NCBI GenBank assembly: GCA_004802705.1 | Contig: SGPL01000221.1 | Span: 1-50,718, forward strand | DNA length: 50,718 nucleotides | DNA from: Bondarzewia mesenterica | Lineage: Eukaryota; Basidiomycota; Agaricomycetes; Russulales; Bondarzewiaceae | Reading direction: 5' to 3' | Shown: positions 24,039 to 37,102 of the stretch, one piece after another | How positions within the stretch are numbered: position 1 is the stretch's first letter | Layout: each line of letters opens with the position of its first letter | Made by a program: the position numbers and the translations under genes | The notes under the pieces: model-generated | Seen by the model: the letters and a program-made list of their open reading frames with translations, nothing else | Databases searched by the model: none | What the model was told of the DNA's origin: nothing

Positions 24039-24637
24039 AGGCGGGAAGGGAAACAGAGTGGGTCAGATAAGGGGGCTAGCGGGATCGAAGTTCCGAGCTG
24101 AGTGGCATGCTTATATGAGAGCGTCTAGGTGACAAGAACTTTCGTTGTGAGCTTCGAAACGAGAAGGAAAGCCTCTTCAACAGATCTTCGCTTAGTGACC
24201 GTAATGCAGAGAGATGACGAAACAACGCTGAATTGCACAAGCTCGATTGTTCATAAAGATGCACACATCCTAGCTGGAATCAGGTTTACGTACTTTTACT
24301 GAGATATATGCAGGATCGAAGTATAGATAACATCCTCTGGTGCATCGATGGTACTATTGGTGATCTTGAAACAATATACTTACCTCGCAGGCTCAAGGAC
24401 TTGGTATGTGACATCAGTACGGTGCAATAACAAAGACAAGAGTACGGAGCTTTTCGCTCCTGGAAATGACGGCTCACCATGCATCATCACTCTTTTCATC
24501 CTTGGAGATCGTACGTGCCGCATTGTTAGCGGAACACCGTGCCATTGAAAGTTCCCATCGAAGTCAAGTCAGATCTGGTCTGAATTGTCAGAGGTACAAC
24601 GCCTTGTATGCATGCAGCACTGTAGAAGTTGAGCCTA

Positions 24638-24991
24638 CAGGGTGTTGCATAATAACGTGCAGGTTCGCGTTCAAAAAAATTTGTTTGGTCGTGTTGTGTC
24701 TGGGCGGAATTTGTGACATCTGTCACATCTATCCCAGGGATGGTTGTCTGTTACAATGGCTCCTCTCATCTCTATTGAGCTTCAAGAACACATATAAACG
24801 AAGCAAAGAGGTTGAATGTTCGAGACTACTGAAGTTTGCGACAAGAAACTGAGGAAAAAGGGTCTGAGGGACTCGGAGCGGGTGGACGAAAATACGTAGG
24901 CGATGACAAGCTGTCACAAATTCTCCCCGGACACAACACAACCAAACAAATTTTTTGAACGCGAACCTGCACGTTATTATGCAACACCCTG
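24638..24991. mobile_element. MITE with ~80-bp terminal inverted repeats and TA target duplication
   Basis: Bases 24638-24718 and the reverse complement of 24912-24991 match almost perfectly (a few substitutions and one A-run length difference). Both ends begin CAGGGTGTTGCATAAT. The element is flanked on each side by TA (24636-24637 and 24992-24993), as for Tc1/mariner-type elements. The 193-bp core has no transposase frame, so it must be non-autonomous. It lies 600 bp upstream of P450 copy 2 and ends 68 bp before the proposed Rpp40 start. Superfamily assignment is inferred from the TA duplication only. Confidence 0.9.
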
Positions 24992-25059
24992 TAACGAAAC
25001 ACTCGAGATTTTCAAATCCTCGATTGGCCGTTTTCCCTAGCTCACCTTCAGCAGACTAC

Positions 25060-26899
25060 ATGGCTCTCAAAAGCGTGAAAGGGTCATTTGGAAAAATTCG
25101 AAGACGTACTGTACTGTCTGGGGTGACAGGTAAGGAACGAGTGACAGGATTTGTGACTTAATGTGACATTCCGTGACTTCCGTATCACCTTCCGCTGCCG
25201 CACCGTAACATAGATCCTCACAGATCCGCGAAGGTTTTCCCTATACATCTATTTCCTTGAAAAAGATTACCTCTGATGCGTCCTCAACTCGAGCCTCGGC
25301 GAACCATGATTTCCATCGGCGATTTTAACACTAAATCTTCTGACAGCTTTGGCTCGTCCTCCCATTCTTTTGTTCACCAGGCATGTATACAGTTTTCATG
25401 AACCTACAAAACCTTCTATTTTGCTTTCCATTCAAGAGTTGCTCATGCTTAGCAAGGTTGATTTAGTATTCCCAACCAATTCTGGTCTTGAAGGCGCATT
25501 CCGTCAGCTGAAGACCGTATACTATACGGGCAGAACGTCGCTAGTCGCGCTGCTGAATGCTGAGCTTCACAGCCAAGATGCGACGGAGGCTGAGAGATAT
25601 ACCAAATCGTCAGCTTGTCTGGAATGATTATGACTCATCCCGTTAACGATTTGCATGAACAGTCATCCGCGCATTGCCCATGCGTTGAGCACCGATAGGC
25701 ATATACCAGACGTATGGAGTCTGGAGAGGACTGGCTCGTCTAGCGTATTAAACTTGAACGTCGGCAAGCAGACCTTCGAGGGACTAGGAATGCACGGTAA
25801 GAAGGTGCATGACGTGTTCAAGGGATGCGAGGAACAATATCGTTCGTCACCTCTACATTGATATCTCTGGCATGGGACAACTGTAATCTCAACTCCTCAA
25901 CTCTTCCTGCAGAATGCAGTATCAAATTTGACCACGTATCCACATCAAAAATGCCAGAGCGAGATGCGTTGGCACGATGGGATCGTATACGGGAAAGCGC
26001 AGGACAGGGTCAATGGGAATTCTCATTTTGTGCTGACACTCCCGGTGTGTTTACATCTCATCTTGTTCACCACACTAACGCTAAATCGCACATGTCAGAC
26101 ATAACTGGAGATCCTTTCTCACCATCGCAAACAAAGAAACATGAGGTCGAGCCGACCGTCCGTAGGCTTTCCGATGTGCGCATACCTACGCCCGATTTAT
26201 CGCCGCGTCCGGAATCACATCAGAAAAGCGTCAAAAAGAGGAAGATTTCAACGGACTTACACGGCAACGAAAACCACAATGATGCGCTGGATGATTGGAT
26301 GGAACAGATGACTTCTTTGTTTGAGTGGGTTGGCATGGCTGCGCTTGGTTCACAACGGTCAGTCATTTAAACTAAGTTGTTAGGGATTGAACGAATCATT
26401 GGCCGTACTGATACTGGCATGGACCGGCAGTTTACTGGCTAACGATAATGTAGACCCGTACGTAGCTGTATACAGCGCTCCGGAGTCATCTACAGTGGGC
26501 GATGTCTCGTACATGCGATGGCAGGGCTTTCTGGATTCTGATTTTGTCATGTCCATCCTGGAATGCGCAATGTATGTATTGCATCTCTCTCTCTCACGGT
26601 CGAGCCTGAGTCTCAGATTATCTGCTTCCCCCTCATCTTCAAGGAAAACCCTGTGCACAATTTCCTCCACCTCGTCCCCAAAACCGTTTGTAGCATTCAT
26701 CGCTCACGGCACGCCTTACGCGCCCCGATCATCTTCCATGCTCGTGCCGCGCACTGACGGCGAGGACACATGGTCCGTAGTGCTGATGCCTGATCAAGTA
26801 ACGGGCAATGCTCACGACGAAGGGGAGGCATACACGGAAAGGAGAGGAAGGTGGGCTATGGTCGAGAGTATAGGCCGATGGAATGCAAGATTTGGTTGA
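25060..26899 (+). CDS. RPP40: RNase P/RNase MRP subunit Rpp40-like
   Basis: Protein subunit of the nuclear RNase P/MRP ribonucleoproteins that process tRNA and rRNA precursors. Seven exons (25060-25129, 25347-25608, 25663-25796, 25913-26044, 26099-26357, 26431-26571, 26617-26899) join in phase to 426 residues. Family signals: RQLKTVYYTGRTSLVALL, LNLNVGKQTFEGLGM, RDALARWDRIRES, the conserved LFEWVGMAALGSQR, NVDPYVAVY, VSYMRWQGFL and C-terminal EDTWSVVLMP. The middle (residues ~210-270) is charged and poorly conserved. The C-terminal three exons are secure. The first exon and the 25347-25460 segment are weakly supported, and the start could lie elsewhere. Confidence 0.75.
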
Positions 26900-27727
26900 T
26901 ACGAATGATGGGTGAGCTATTCGTCCGCCAGTGGGCTCTTCGATTCCATCAATGGTGATCATATCAGTGTAGATGTCGGCGTCGTCGCAGCCATAAAGCG
27001 TTTTCAAGTAGATCAAGTAGGTAAGATTGTATTCTGTCAAATTAAGCTACTATGTCCCGGCCAGACTACTCTCTATTGCCATACTTTCTCACATGCTGGC
27101 TGCGCTCGGGCTATCCGATTTCGTTTGTACTGCCGTGCCTTGGTCCCCTCACTTCCCAGCCGTACCAGTGAGAAGACCGTTCTTCTACAGGAGAGTCGCA
27201 ACCGACCGCTCTGAGTATGATATAACTTACCCTACTCAGTGCGATTAGTTGCCAATCCAGCATTCGGGGCCCCATTGTCCCCCGAGTCTCTGCCCTTTTT
27301 TTCTGTGGATTTTAGCAGCATTGGTTTCATCCATACAGATTCAGGGGATGCACGTCGACTTGGTATGATCCAGACTCCCAATGTGAATATCTCATAGCTG
27401 TTAAAGGACCGCAGGTGACAAATTTAGACATTTAGCCTTGTTCTGAGGTCAGCTCCTTGTGCATCCAGCGTCTCTGCTTTTATGTCGTCCTAGACATAAC
27501 TTGAACAACATTTGGTTGCGGACTGTGCGGAACCAGTGCGGAACAAGACAAGACTGCGTTACATAATCAGATACTAAAAAGACGCGTCGATTTTTGGATC
27601 GCGTTCGCTGTCCCAGGCTAGTCGCCTTTCCCCATCACCCACGTACATACAATACCCTGATACCCCTTCATACCCATTTCCTACCTTCCAATCCTTTTTT
27701 CCAAAAAAAAAAAAATCGACCGCGTCA
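26900..27727. other. Intergenic region, nothing recognised
   Basis: About 830 bp between Rpp40 and the next plus-strand gene. The end is pyrimidine-rich with a 13-A run just before the 27728 start, consistent with a promoter and leader. No gene was supported. Confidence 0.4.
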
Positions 27728-28360
27728 ATGGGCCGCCCTCTCTTTTCTTCCGTTGACCGTTCCCCAGTCGTGGTCGCCCCAGAGACGGGCGAACACATTC
27801 ACTACGAAAAATGGACGCACGGCGCATTCGACCCCGACTCTGACGAGTTCTTCGAGGACGCGGTGTACGAAGCGTTCCTCGAGCCTGAGGACACCATCGA
27901 CGTTAACTCAGCTGAACGCATGAGCACTAGTACTGTCGCGGCGGAAAATGTCGCTCCCGACGCGGAAGAACCGCTCTGGGAGATTGTCATTCATCGCAAT
28001 CGCAATGGCAACAATCGAGTTGACTTGGTCCCCTCTGATTCTCGACGCCAGCGTGCTTCTGGGGGTGACAGCCCTACCCTAAGCACCACCAACAGCGCTC
28101 CCTCTTCTCCTACCCAATCTCGCGTTCATACATCCGATATCACACCCATTCCTCTTCGCTCCTCGGCGGTACGGGGCCAAGGCCGCCCTATTACGCCGCC
28201 CTTTGGGTCACCTAGCTGGGCGATGCTCGAGCCGTCACCCCCACCCAACGTCACCCCACGACTGTATTCTTGGTCGTCCGCTCATGCTTCCCCGCCTTCA
28301 CGTCAACCTGCAGCGCGTATGCGTCCCACCGTTGGTCCTCCGAGGAGGCCTTTCTATTGA
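27728..28360 (+). CDS. Hypothetical low-complexity protein (210 residues)
   Basis: Single-exon frame from ATG 27728 (context CGTCAATGG). The N-terminal third is acidic and ordered-looking (EKWTHGAFDPDSDEFFEDAV, later EPLWEIVIHRNR). The rest is Ser/Pro/Arg-rich and probably disordered (SAPSSPTQSR, PITPPFGSPSWAML). No known domain, signal peptide or membrane helix. The frame is closed cleanly and codon composition looks coding, so I believe it is a gene, but function is unknown. Confidence 0.65.
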   Translation: MGRPLFSSVDRSPVVVAPETGEHIHYEKWTHGAFDPDSDEFFEDAVYEAFLEPEDTIDVNSAERMSTSTVAAENVAPDAEEPLWEIVIHRNRNGNNRVDLVPSDSRRQRASGGDSPTLSTTNSAPSSPTQSRVHTSDITPIPLRSSAVRGQGRPITPPFGSPSWAMLEPSPPPNVTPRLYSWSSAHASPPSRQPAARMRPTVGPPRRPFY

Positions 28361-29041
28361 TAAAATACTCAGGGGAGGTCAAAGTCGGAGGGATGCATGG
28401 AGTGGAGGTGGAGTCAAACCTCAGCGAAAATTGGAGCCTCTCCACAGTGTAAGGAGTGTTGCGGAAGGCAAGTGTGGAGAAGGATGGGTACTAGAAGACT
28501 TGAGGCAGTATCTATTATCTCCATTTTCCCACTGATGGTCACGGGTGTAGTCATGGTCTCGGTCGTCCATACTGACCCATCGTTCTCTCGTATTCGATCA
28601 CGCAACTCCCTTGGTCGGTGCAACCAAAAGTCGCATGTGCATTTACAGTACTTGTCTGTGATTTTTATATATATCTTTGATTATCTCAATATCTGCTTCT
28701 CATCGTTCGTTATGCCCCATTCCACTCCGTTTCTATATAATGGTGCTTTCCGGCGTGTATATGTTCTTCTCAGTCGATTCCATTGGATGCTCGCTGTGCC
28801 ATCACTTATGAGTTGGTAGCTCCTGTGCCTCGCGCGATACCACCTCCGTTTTATGTGATTTATGAACTATGCTTTCTATCCTTCTCCAAAAAGTGCAGCT
28901 GCCTTTAAAATCCTCCGCGAGAAAATACATTTCATCTTGATCCACACAGGCATATAAGTATTGTACACACAGAAGTGGTTGCATCTACAAAGTGGAGGCA
29001 CCTTCGCCAGTCACCTCTAGTCCGTACTTACCTGACTCAGC
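28361..29041. other. 3' regions of two convergent genes
   Basis: About 680 bp between the convergent 27728 gene and the MFS permease. Short frames only; nothing recognised. Confidence 0.4.
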
Positions 29042-31642
29042 TCACAGAGTATACCTGTACCCACTCCACTCGTCGCCTTTCTCCGTCTTAGCATCTTCCA
29101 CACTTGCGAACCACCCGTTCTTCTTCGCGCGTATCTCCCGCTCCTCCGCGGTCTCCTTGACGTCGCCACTCAACTCCACCCCCTCGATGACTTCGTCCCG
29201 TTCTCCGCGATCCCTCCGCGCGTTTTCGCGCCTTAGGAAAGTGTAATAGGTGACGGAGGCGATCACGCCCAATCCGATGTAGAGGAGGACTATGCCGTGG
29301 CCGAGGGTGTACCACGGTTGGTCTCGAGCGCGATACTATCACATGAGAATTCAATGAATAAGAATAACTGAGCAGTGGAAAGTACGCACAACGTTTGAGC
29401 TTACTGCGCCGTTGATGTTGCCACTGCAGTTCGTGATGAGTCAACGGTTACACAAGAAACTGAGGCTCGACTTACAAGCTGATGACCATCGCTAAAGTGA
29501 CACTGCGTTTGTATGATCCCTCTACATTGTTAGATACCCAGGCGCTTTGAAATCAGAGTCAGCTTTTTGTGGTCCTGATTACGCAGGCCCTGACTTACAT
29601 GGTGTTGGCTGTCAGAAAATGAGAAATGGGTTAAAAGGATGTACTACAGCAGATAATTGATACGCACGGATGAGGGGGTATATTCCACTAGAGGCCGAAG
29701 TCTGTCAGATAGATTGTCAGGAATGTAGTGCAAACTTCACGCACCATGTCGCAAGATATACGGCTACATAGGAAAGCGCCGCATTGCGTGAAGCTATTAA
29801 GATGATGTACCCGGCTGCTCCCAGACATAAGAACCCACTGAGTGCATAGTTGTCACATCAGCAATCTTGCGGAAAAAAGAAAAGAAAAAGCTGTGTGTGA
29901 TGAGAATCTAAGCATCTAAGGCTCACATATTCAGGAGTCCGCGCTGTCCACGCCGGTCCGCGAAGTAGCCAACAGTACATGTGATGATGCACGCAAAAAC
30001 GTACACGGGCACTGTTAACAGGTTCGCAGGAGTTGCCTTGAAGCCTACGGACCGCACGGCACGAGCCGACAGCGTGAGTCGAATAGCCCGCAAAAATCCC
30101 ATGTATGGGAAAATAAGCACTCGCCTAGCTGTAGAGAGAAGCAGAGAAAATGAGGGACGCACTAAGCGACGGAGGTCGGTGGATGGTGTGAAGGAGGGAC
30201 AAACCTGGCTGATAATGGTGGGCAGGAACAAGGAGAAGGCGTAGAGCGGCATATCGCTACCGGTGTACACCATCACTAATTACAGACACGCACAAGTTAG
30301 CAAGAGAGTTGTTTCTCGGATAAGAGAGTATGACTGCTCCAACTTCATCCGCTTCTCAGGCTTCAAGTTAGCGCACTGAAAGTGACTTACTTCCGATCCA
30401 CGTCTTCCAGTCAAATATACTCTTCCAGACGTATTTCCACTGCAATTTTTCACCTGCGGCCGAAAATTGGTCGTCCCGCTGCAGGCGGCGCACAACGACG
30501 GTGCGCTCGGCCTCCGACAGGAAGCGCGCAGTGTCTGGAAAATCTTGGATGATCCAGAAAGACAACACACCAGCCAAAACCGTGGCGAGTCCTTCAAGGA
30601 TAAAAATCCACGCCCACGCGGGCTTGCCACCGATCCCGCCCATGTTCGATATGGCTGCCTGTCCAACAAGACCCGTGTGAATACATCGTGCGGTTCAAAG
30701 GAGAGGGTAAAACATACAGCGAGAAGACCACCGAAAGCACCCGAGACAGATGCTGCGCTGAAGAACAGGGCAGCTCGAATTCCAAATTCGGAGCGCTTAT
30801 ACCAACTTTGTGATCGGCAAACACAGATGGAAGGTCATCAGTGCGTCGAGAAACGGTAGAGGAGAGAGGGCTGTGCCGCACCATGAGAGGTAGTAGTTCA
30901 CACCCGGAAATAACCCTGCTTCCATCATTCCGAGCATCCAGCGCATACCTATCAAGTAACATCCATGACAGGATGCCAATTAATGAGGCCACAAAATTTT
31001 TGGAGTGTGCCTAAGATAAGCGAAACGCACCAAGCAAACCGCCATAGTTGTGAATTAGTCCTTGCACGGTCTGTATTTAGCTGCTTAGAAATATTGGTTT
31101 GGAATACAGGGGCTCTCAGCTGACGGACCATCATGACACCCCAGAGTAGCATGAGGACCGATAACCATATTGAGGGCCTCAAGCGTTTAAGAAAGACGTT
31201 GGACGGTACCTGAGAAGGGATCAGACGACCAGCGAAGACGTAGTGATTGATACTTTGTCTTCCTACCTCGAAAATGGAATAGGAAAAGAAGAAAATCGTA
31301 AGACCAATGAGATACTGCTGGTCACTGATGTGTAGGTCTTTCTCCATGCCATATAACTGAGTACATAATCATGAAATACACGAATCAGTGAGTGAAAAGT
31401 AATATACAAGACTCACACACCTTCGCATTCCCGATGCTTGTGCGGTCTAGGAAACTCAGCAAGTAGAGCAAGGCCAGCCACGGAATAAGACGCAAGTCAA
31501 TCTTGCGGATAAGCTTACGCTCGTCGATGTCGGAAACGTCGATATGAGCATTGTACAGTGGTGTGCCATTCGCGATCTCCTGGACGCCCGTCAGCGCCTT
31601 TTCGTGAGCGGTCGAGGATGGTCGCGAGTCGTCTTGAGACAT
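29042..31642 (-). CDS. MFS anion:cation symporter (DAL5/TNA1-like permease)
   Basis: Plasma-membrane transporter of the major facilitator superfamily, in the fungal allantoate/nicotinate/vitamin permease family. Many exons. It starts at ATG 31642 (MSQDDSRPSS). Features: acidic N-terminus, LRLIPWLALLYLLSFLDRTSIGNAK (TM1), IFFFSYSIFEVPSN (TM2), RWMLGMMEAGLFPGVNYYLSWW, WAWIFILEGLATVL, GADMPLYAF-like segment, the MFS motif-A equivalent GYFADRRGQRG, and the family end NVYRARDQPWYTLGHG followed by a charged tail ending GYRYTL. Substrate is unknown; members carry small organic anions. Confidence 0.88.
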
Positions 31643-32884
31643 GACAGTGGTGGCTGGTAGAAACGAGGCGAAACTACTACAGCGCTCGATTCTCAAGCTC
31701 CTTTTATTTCGTCAGGGCGGTAAGTCGGATACAGTTCCCGGTATAATCTTGATCTGGCGAGGATGATATTTCCCACAGACATCGACCCCACAAGTTCACC
31801 GTCGACAACACGTGCAAGGCGTGGAGAAGTTCATTGATGCCCTGAGTGGATTGAGAGAACTTGCAGGGTGGGTGACCCGCACTCATCTAACATCTGAAGG
31901 GTCACCTGGTCATAGGGCGCCGGTCGTATGAGAACCGTGTATGATGCGTTCCGTAGAACGGTCACTTCGAAGGCGTATACCATTAGCTTAGTAGACTGTA
32001 AGTTAAAAATGGAGGTTTACCGTCGTTGTGTTTGAGATCTAGCTACGATCTCATGGTCTAGGATAGAAAGAAAATTCAAGGACTGCCTTCATCATGAGCT
32101 CAATTATTGGCAATTGCCTGCAATTTCCATGTTAGATTTAAACTCCGCGGAACCGGCTTGAACTCTCTCAAATTTCCTACTGAAGACCCATGCCCTTGAG
32201 TCAGATCCAAAGCAACTAGAGTATTGTTTTCCTTGCATCCCGACATGCTCCGTTGCCTAAGCGCCAGAGATATGGAAACCCTGTTGTTTTTTGGGGAGTA
32301 AGCCTAGTGCACTGTCTTAGGTCTGACTTCTGTTGTTTCTTTGTTAAATATGCTGTAATTAGCACTACGACAACGAACCACGAACACCCCAGGGGAACGT
32401 CAGTCGCTGGACCCGGTGACAGAAAAATGGTGCGACTCCTCTTAGGATCAACGCCATGACTTTGGAAGCGGGATTGTTTGCCGTTGGCGGGAGGCATTCA
32501 GAATTTCCCAAGATATTCGGAATTGTAGTGCGATTGGTCATGACTGTAGTGAGAACGTAGAAACAGCTTGCTCCGCATCACTGATTGAAGATCCCTAAAT
32601 TACCACAGAACGCTGTATGTATACATGTATCAGAGCACCGAACACCGTTAACGCAATCGGATGTATGAGTGAGTCGTCGCCGGGAGTTGCGAATTCAAAC
32701 TGTCATCACATGATCGAACTTTCTCATCACGGGGAAGAAGTTTGGCGACATTGGTGGTGACGTCAGAGAAATGATTGCACTTAAACTTGAACCATCTCAG
32801 TCTGTCTCAGTCTGCTCAGTGCCAGCATTTGAAGCCGGCTACTCTCACATCACTACGATATTTGAAAATTTGTAACTGTAAAAA
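31643..32884. other. Intergenic region between divergent MFS and NAD(P)HX dehydratase genes
   Basis: About 1.2 kb, probably two promoters. The only repeat seen is a short tandem (TCTCAGTC / TGTCTCAGTC / TGCTCAGT) at about 32795-32820, 65 bp before the NAXD start. No gene recognised. Confidence 0.4.
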
Positions 32885-34182
32885 ATGCCTGTGCCGAAGC
32901 AAATCTTTGATCAAATTCGACAGCTGATCCCTCCATTGAATGGAAAGCTACATAAAGGACAATCAGGTCTGTTGTACACGTTTCTGGAATGTGTTGAAAA
33001 TACCAACGTTGTATATCCCCAGGACGCGTTGGTGTGATTGGAGGTGCACTAGAGTGTGTTGTAATTCTCGCCTCAATGCGATTGGAACTTCTGCTCATAT
33101 ACGAGTTAATGCAGCTATACAGGCGCGCCTTTCTTCGCCGCGATCTCTGCAATGCGATTCGTTAGTACATAAAATCTCAACGTGCTCAATGATCAATTAA
33201 ATGTCATTTCTTCTAGGGTGTTGATCTTTCGCATGTCATCTGCTCCCCAACGGCTGCCGGCGCAATCAAGTCGTATTCGCCAGATTTGATTGTTCACCCT
33301 ATCTTGAGAGAAGAAATGTAAGCATCATGCTTTATAGTCCCTCTCGATGTCGTCTTGAACTTCCACGATTGATTCTAGCTCTCCAAAATCTCTACGACCC
33401 GAAATGTCGTCGTTATTGTCGCGTCTGCATGTTTTAATTATCGGTCCTGGTCTAGGCCGAGAGCCGTACATGCAAGCCTTCGCACGAATGGCGCTCGATG
33501 TTGCGAAGGAGCAAGGAATGTTTGTTGTTATTGATGCAGACGGTCTTTGGATGGTGGGCCAGCAGGTGGATGTTATCAAGGGATATCGGCGGGCAGTGCT
33601 CACGCCCAATGTTGTTGAGTTCAAGAGGCTTAGCGAACAAGCGGTAACAAATCTGCGTTTTCTATTCGATTTAGCCTGATGATCGTTTTTCAGGGTGTTG
33701 ATCCAAATACAAAACTGCAAGAACGGGCTTCCAGCGTCTCGCGCGCCTTGGGTGGTGTTTCCATTCTTCAGAAGGGCGCACAAGACATCATAGCCACAAA
33801 CACCGAGGGGGGAAAGTCCCGCGATGCTCACGCGCTGTCTAAGATAAGTGCAACAGAGGCTGAGCAGAATGAGATCATCGTAGTTGATACCCCAGGCGGT
33901 CTGAAGCGATGCGGTGGACAAGGTGATATCCTCAGTGGAGCTGTTGGAGCGATGCTGGCGTGGGGAAAGTGCTACGAGGAGGGGGCTTTCGGAGACAAGA
34001 CTTTGCCAGTTTCAAGGATGCCTATCTTAGCTGCAATTGGCGCGAGCATGGTGACGAGAGCCGCATCCAGGCGAGCATTTGAGAAGGAGGGAAGAGGTGT
34101 CGTAACGCAGGACATGCTGAAGGAGATTGGAGGCGCCTTCTCCGAGATATTTGGAGCGGAGCAGTATGGCGGAAAATTGTGA
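32885..34182 (+). CDS. NAXD: ATP-dependent NAD(P)H-hydrate dehydratase (NAXD)
   Basis: Metabolite-repair enzyme that dehydrates damaged S-NAD(P)HX back to NAD(P)H using ATP or ADP. Six exons (32885-32966, 33023-33053, 33115-33160, 33217-33317, 33379-33643, 33694-34182) join in phase to 337 residues, the family size. Ribokinase-fold signatures: [19 protein letters not shown] (near the N-terminus), [34 protein letters not shown] (NxxE) and the catalytic GGQGDILSG. It has a weakly basic N-terminus but no convincing targeting peptide in this model. Confidence 0.95.
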
Positions 34183-34425
34183 ATTTTGGATGATAGAAGC
34201 ATGAGCACTGCAAAGTAGTGTATCTCACCTGCAGTGTACACACTGTACATCTGAGGCTTGAGCATTTCGAAGATCTCAGCAGTCGTGCACGTTCGTGCCG
34301 TAATTAATTGTACCCTCGGTATGTTTGATTCGGAAGTAATATAGATCCTGATCACGTTATCGCACGGTATAAAGTCTCCTCCCTCCGCTTACCCATTTCC
34401 CCTCATCCTGTTTCCCCTCGTATCG

Positions 34426-36382
<1,957 letters not shown>

Positions 36383-37102
36383 AATGTTCTCGCAGCTTGT
36401 ACTTTTCAAATTGGTCGATCACGGATGGAATGGAAAAGAAGAAACGAATGGAAGCAAGAACGTTCACGACTTTATACGAATGATTAGAATGTATTTTTGT
36501 CTCTGGACACTAACTTGTGCAAAGTTGTCCTGTCAGCTAAGTTAGTTGTAGATGCCTTGTATTTTGTACAAAACACACATTTGGAAGTGATGCGCGTCAT
36601 GATAACCGCGTTTGACCTTTCACGTGATTGTCCTTGAGCATCACGAGATACATCATCACTTCGATCCCGGTTGTTTGGCGCCACGTTTCCACTCGCGTCT
36701 AAGCCTATGTATTTATCCTTCATATTCTGGCCCGGTTTTGGAGGATTTAAAAACGAATCAAGATTTCGAACTACAGATTCACGGAATTGTCTAATCCACA
36801 AGTCAATATAAGAGTCGCAAATCCACAAAGCAGAGGAAAACGCCATCTCAATCAACCACCGGTGAGGCAGACTGGGCCCAGGATAAAAGTCCCAATCACT
36901 AAACTACTACACAACCCTGAAGATCAGCGCGCAGATTCAAGTAAAGGTATGTCGATGCAAACTTCATAATACTCTCCGAGCGATTTCCTCTCTGCTCGAT
37001 GACTGGACAGTTGTAATAGCCTGATACCCTCCCATGCCTCTTCATCGTACCAGCAACAAGGATGAGGGAAGAAAGGCCCCGTATATATTTATGGGGACAG
37101 TT
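36383..37102. other. Intergenic region, nothing recognised
   Basis: 3' regions of convergent phosphoglucomutase and the five-cluster zinc protein gene. Short frames only. Confidence 0.4.

Noticed and set aside
25379..25442. Alternative GC-AG intron in Rpp40 joining HSFVHQ to VDLVFP
   Set aside because: Attractive by sequence, but the upstream frame does not connect in phase to the 25060 start while the open reading through 25347-25608 does. Left as an unresolved 5' end.
26380..27040. Minus-strand frames overlapping and following the Rpp40 3' end
   Set aside because: They overlap secure Rpp40 exons in antisense and show no family features.
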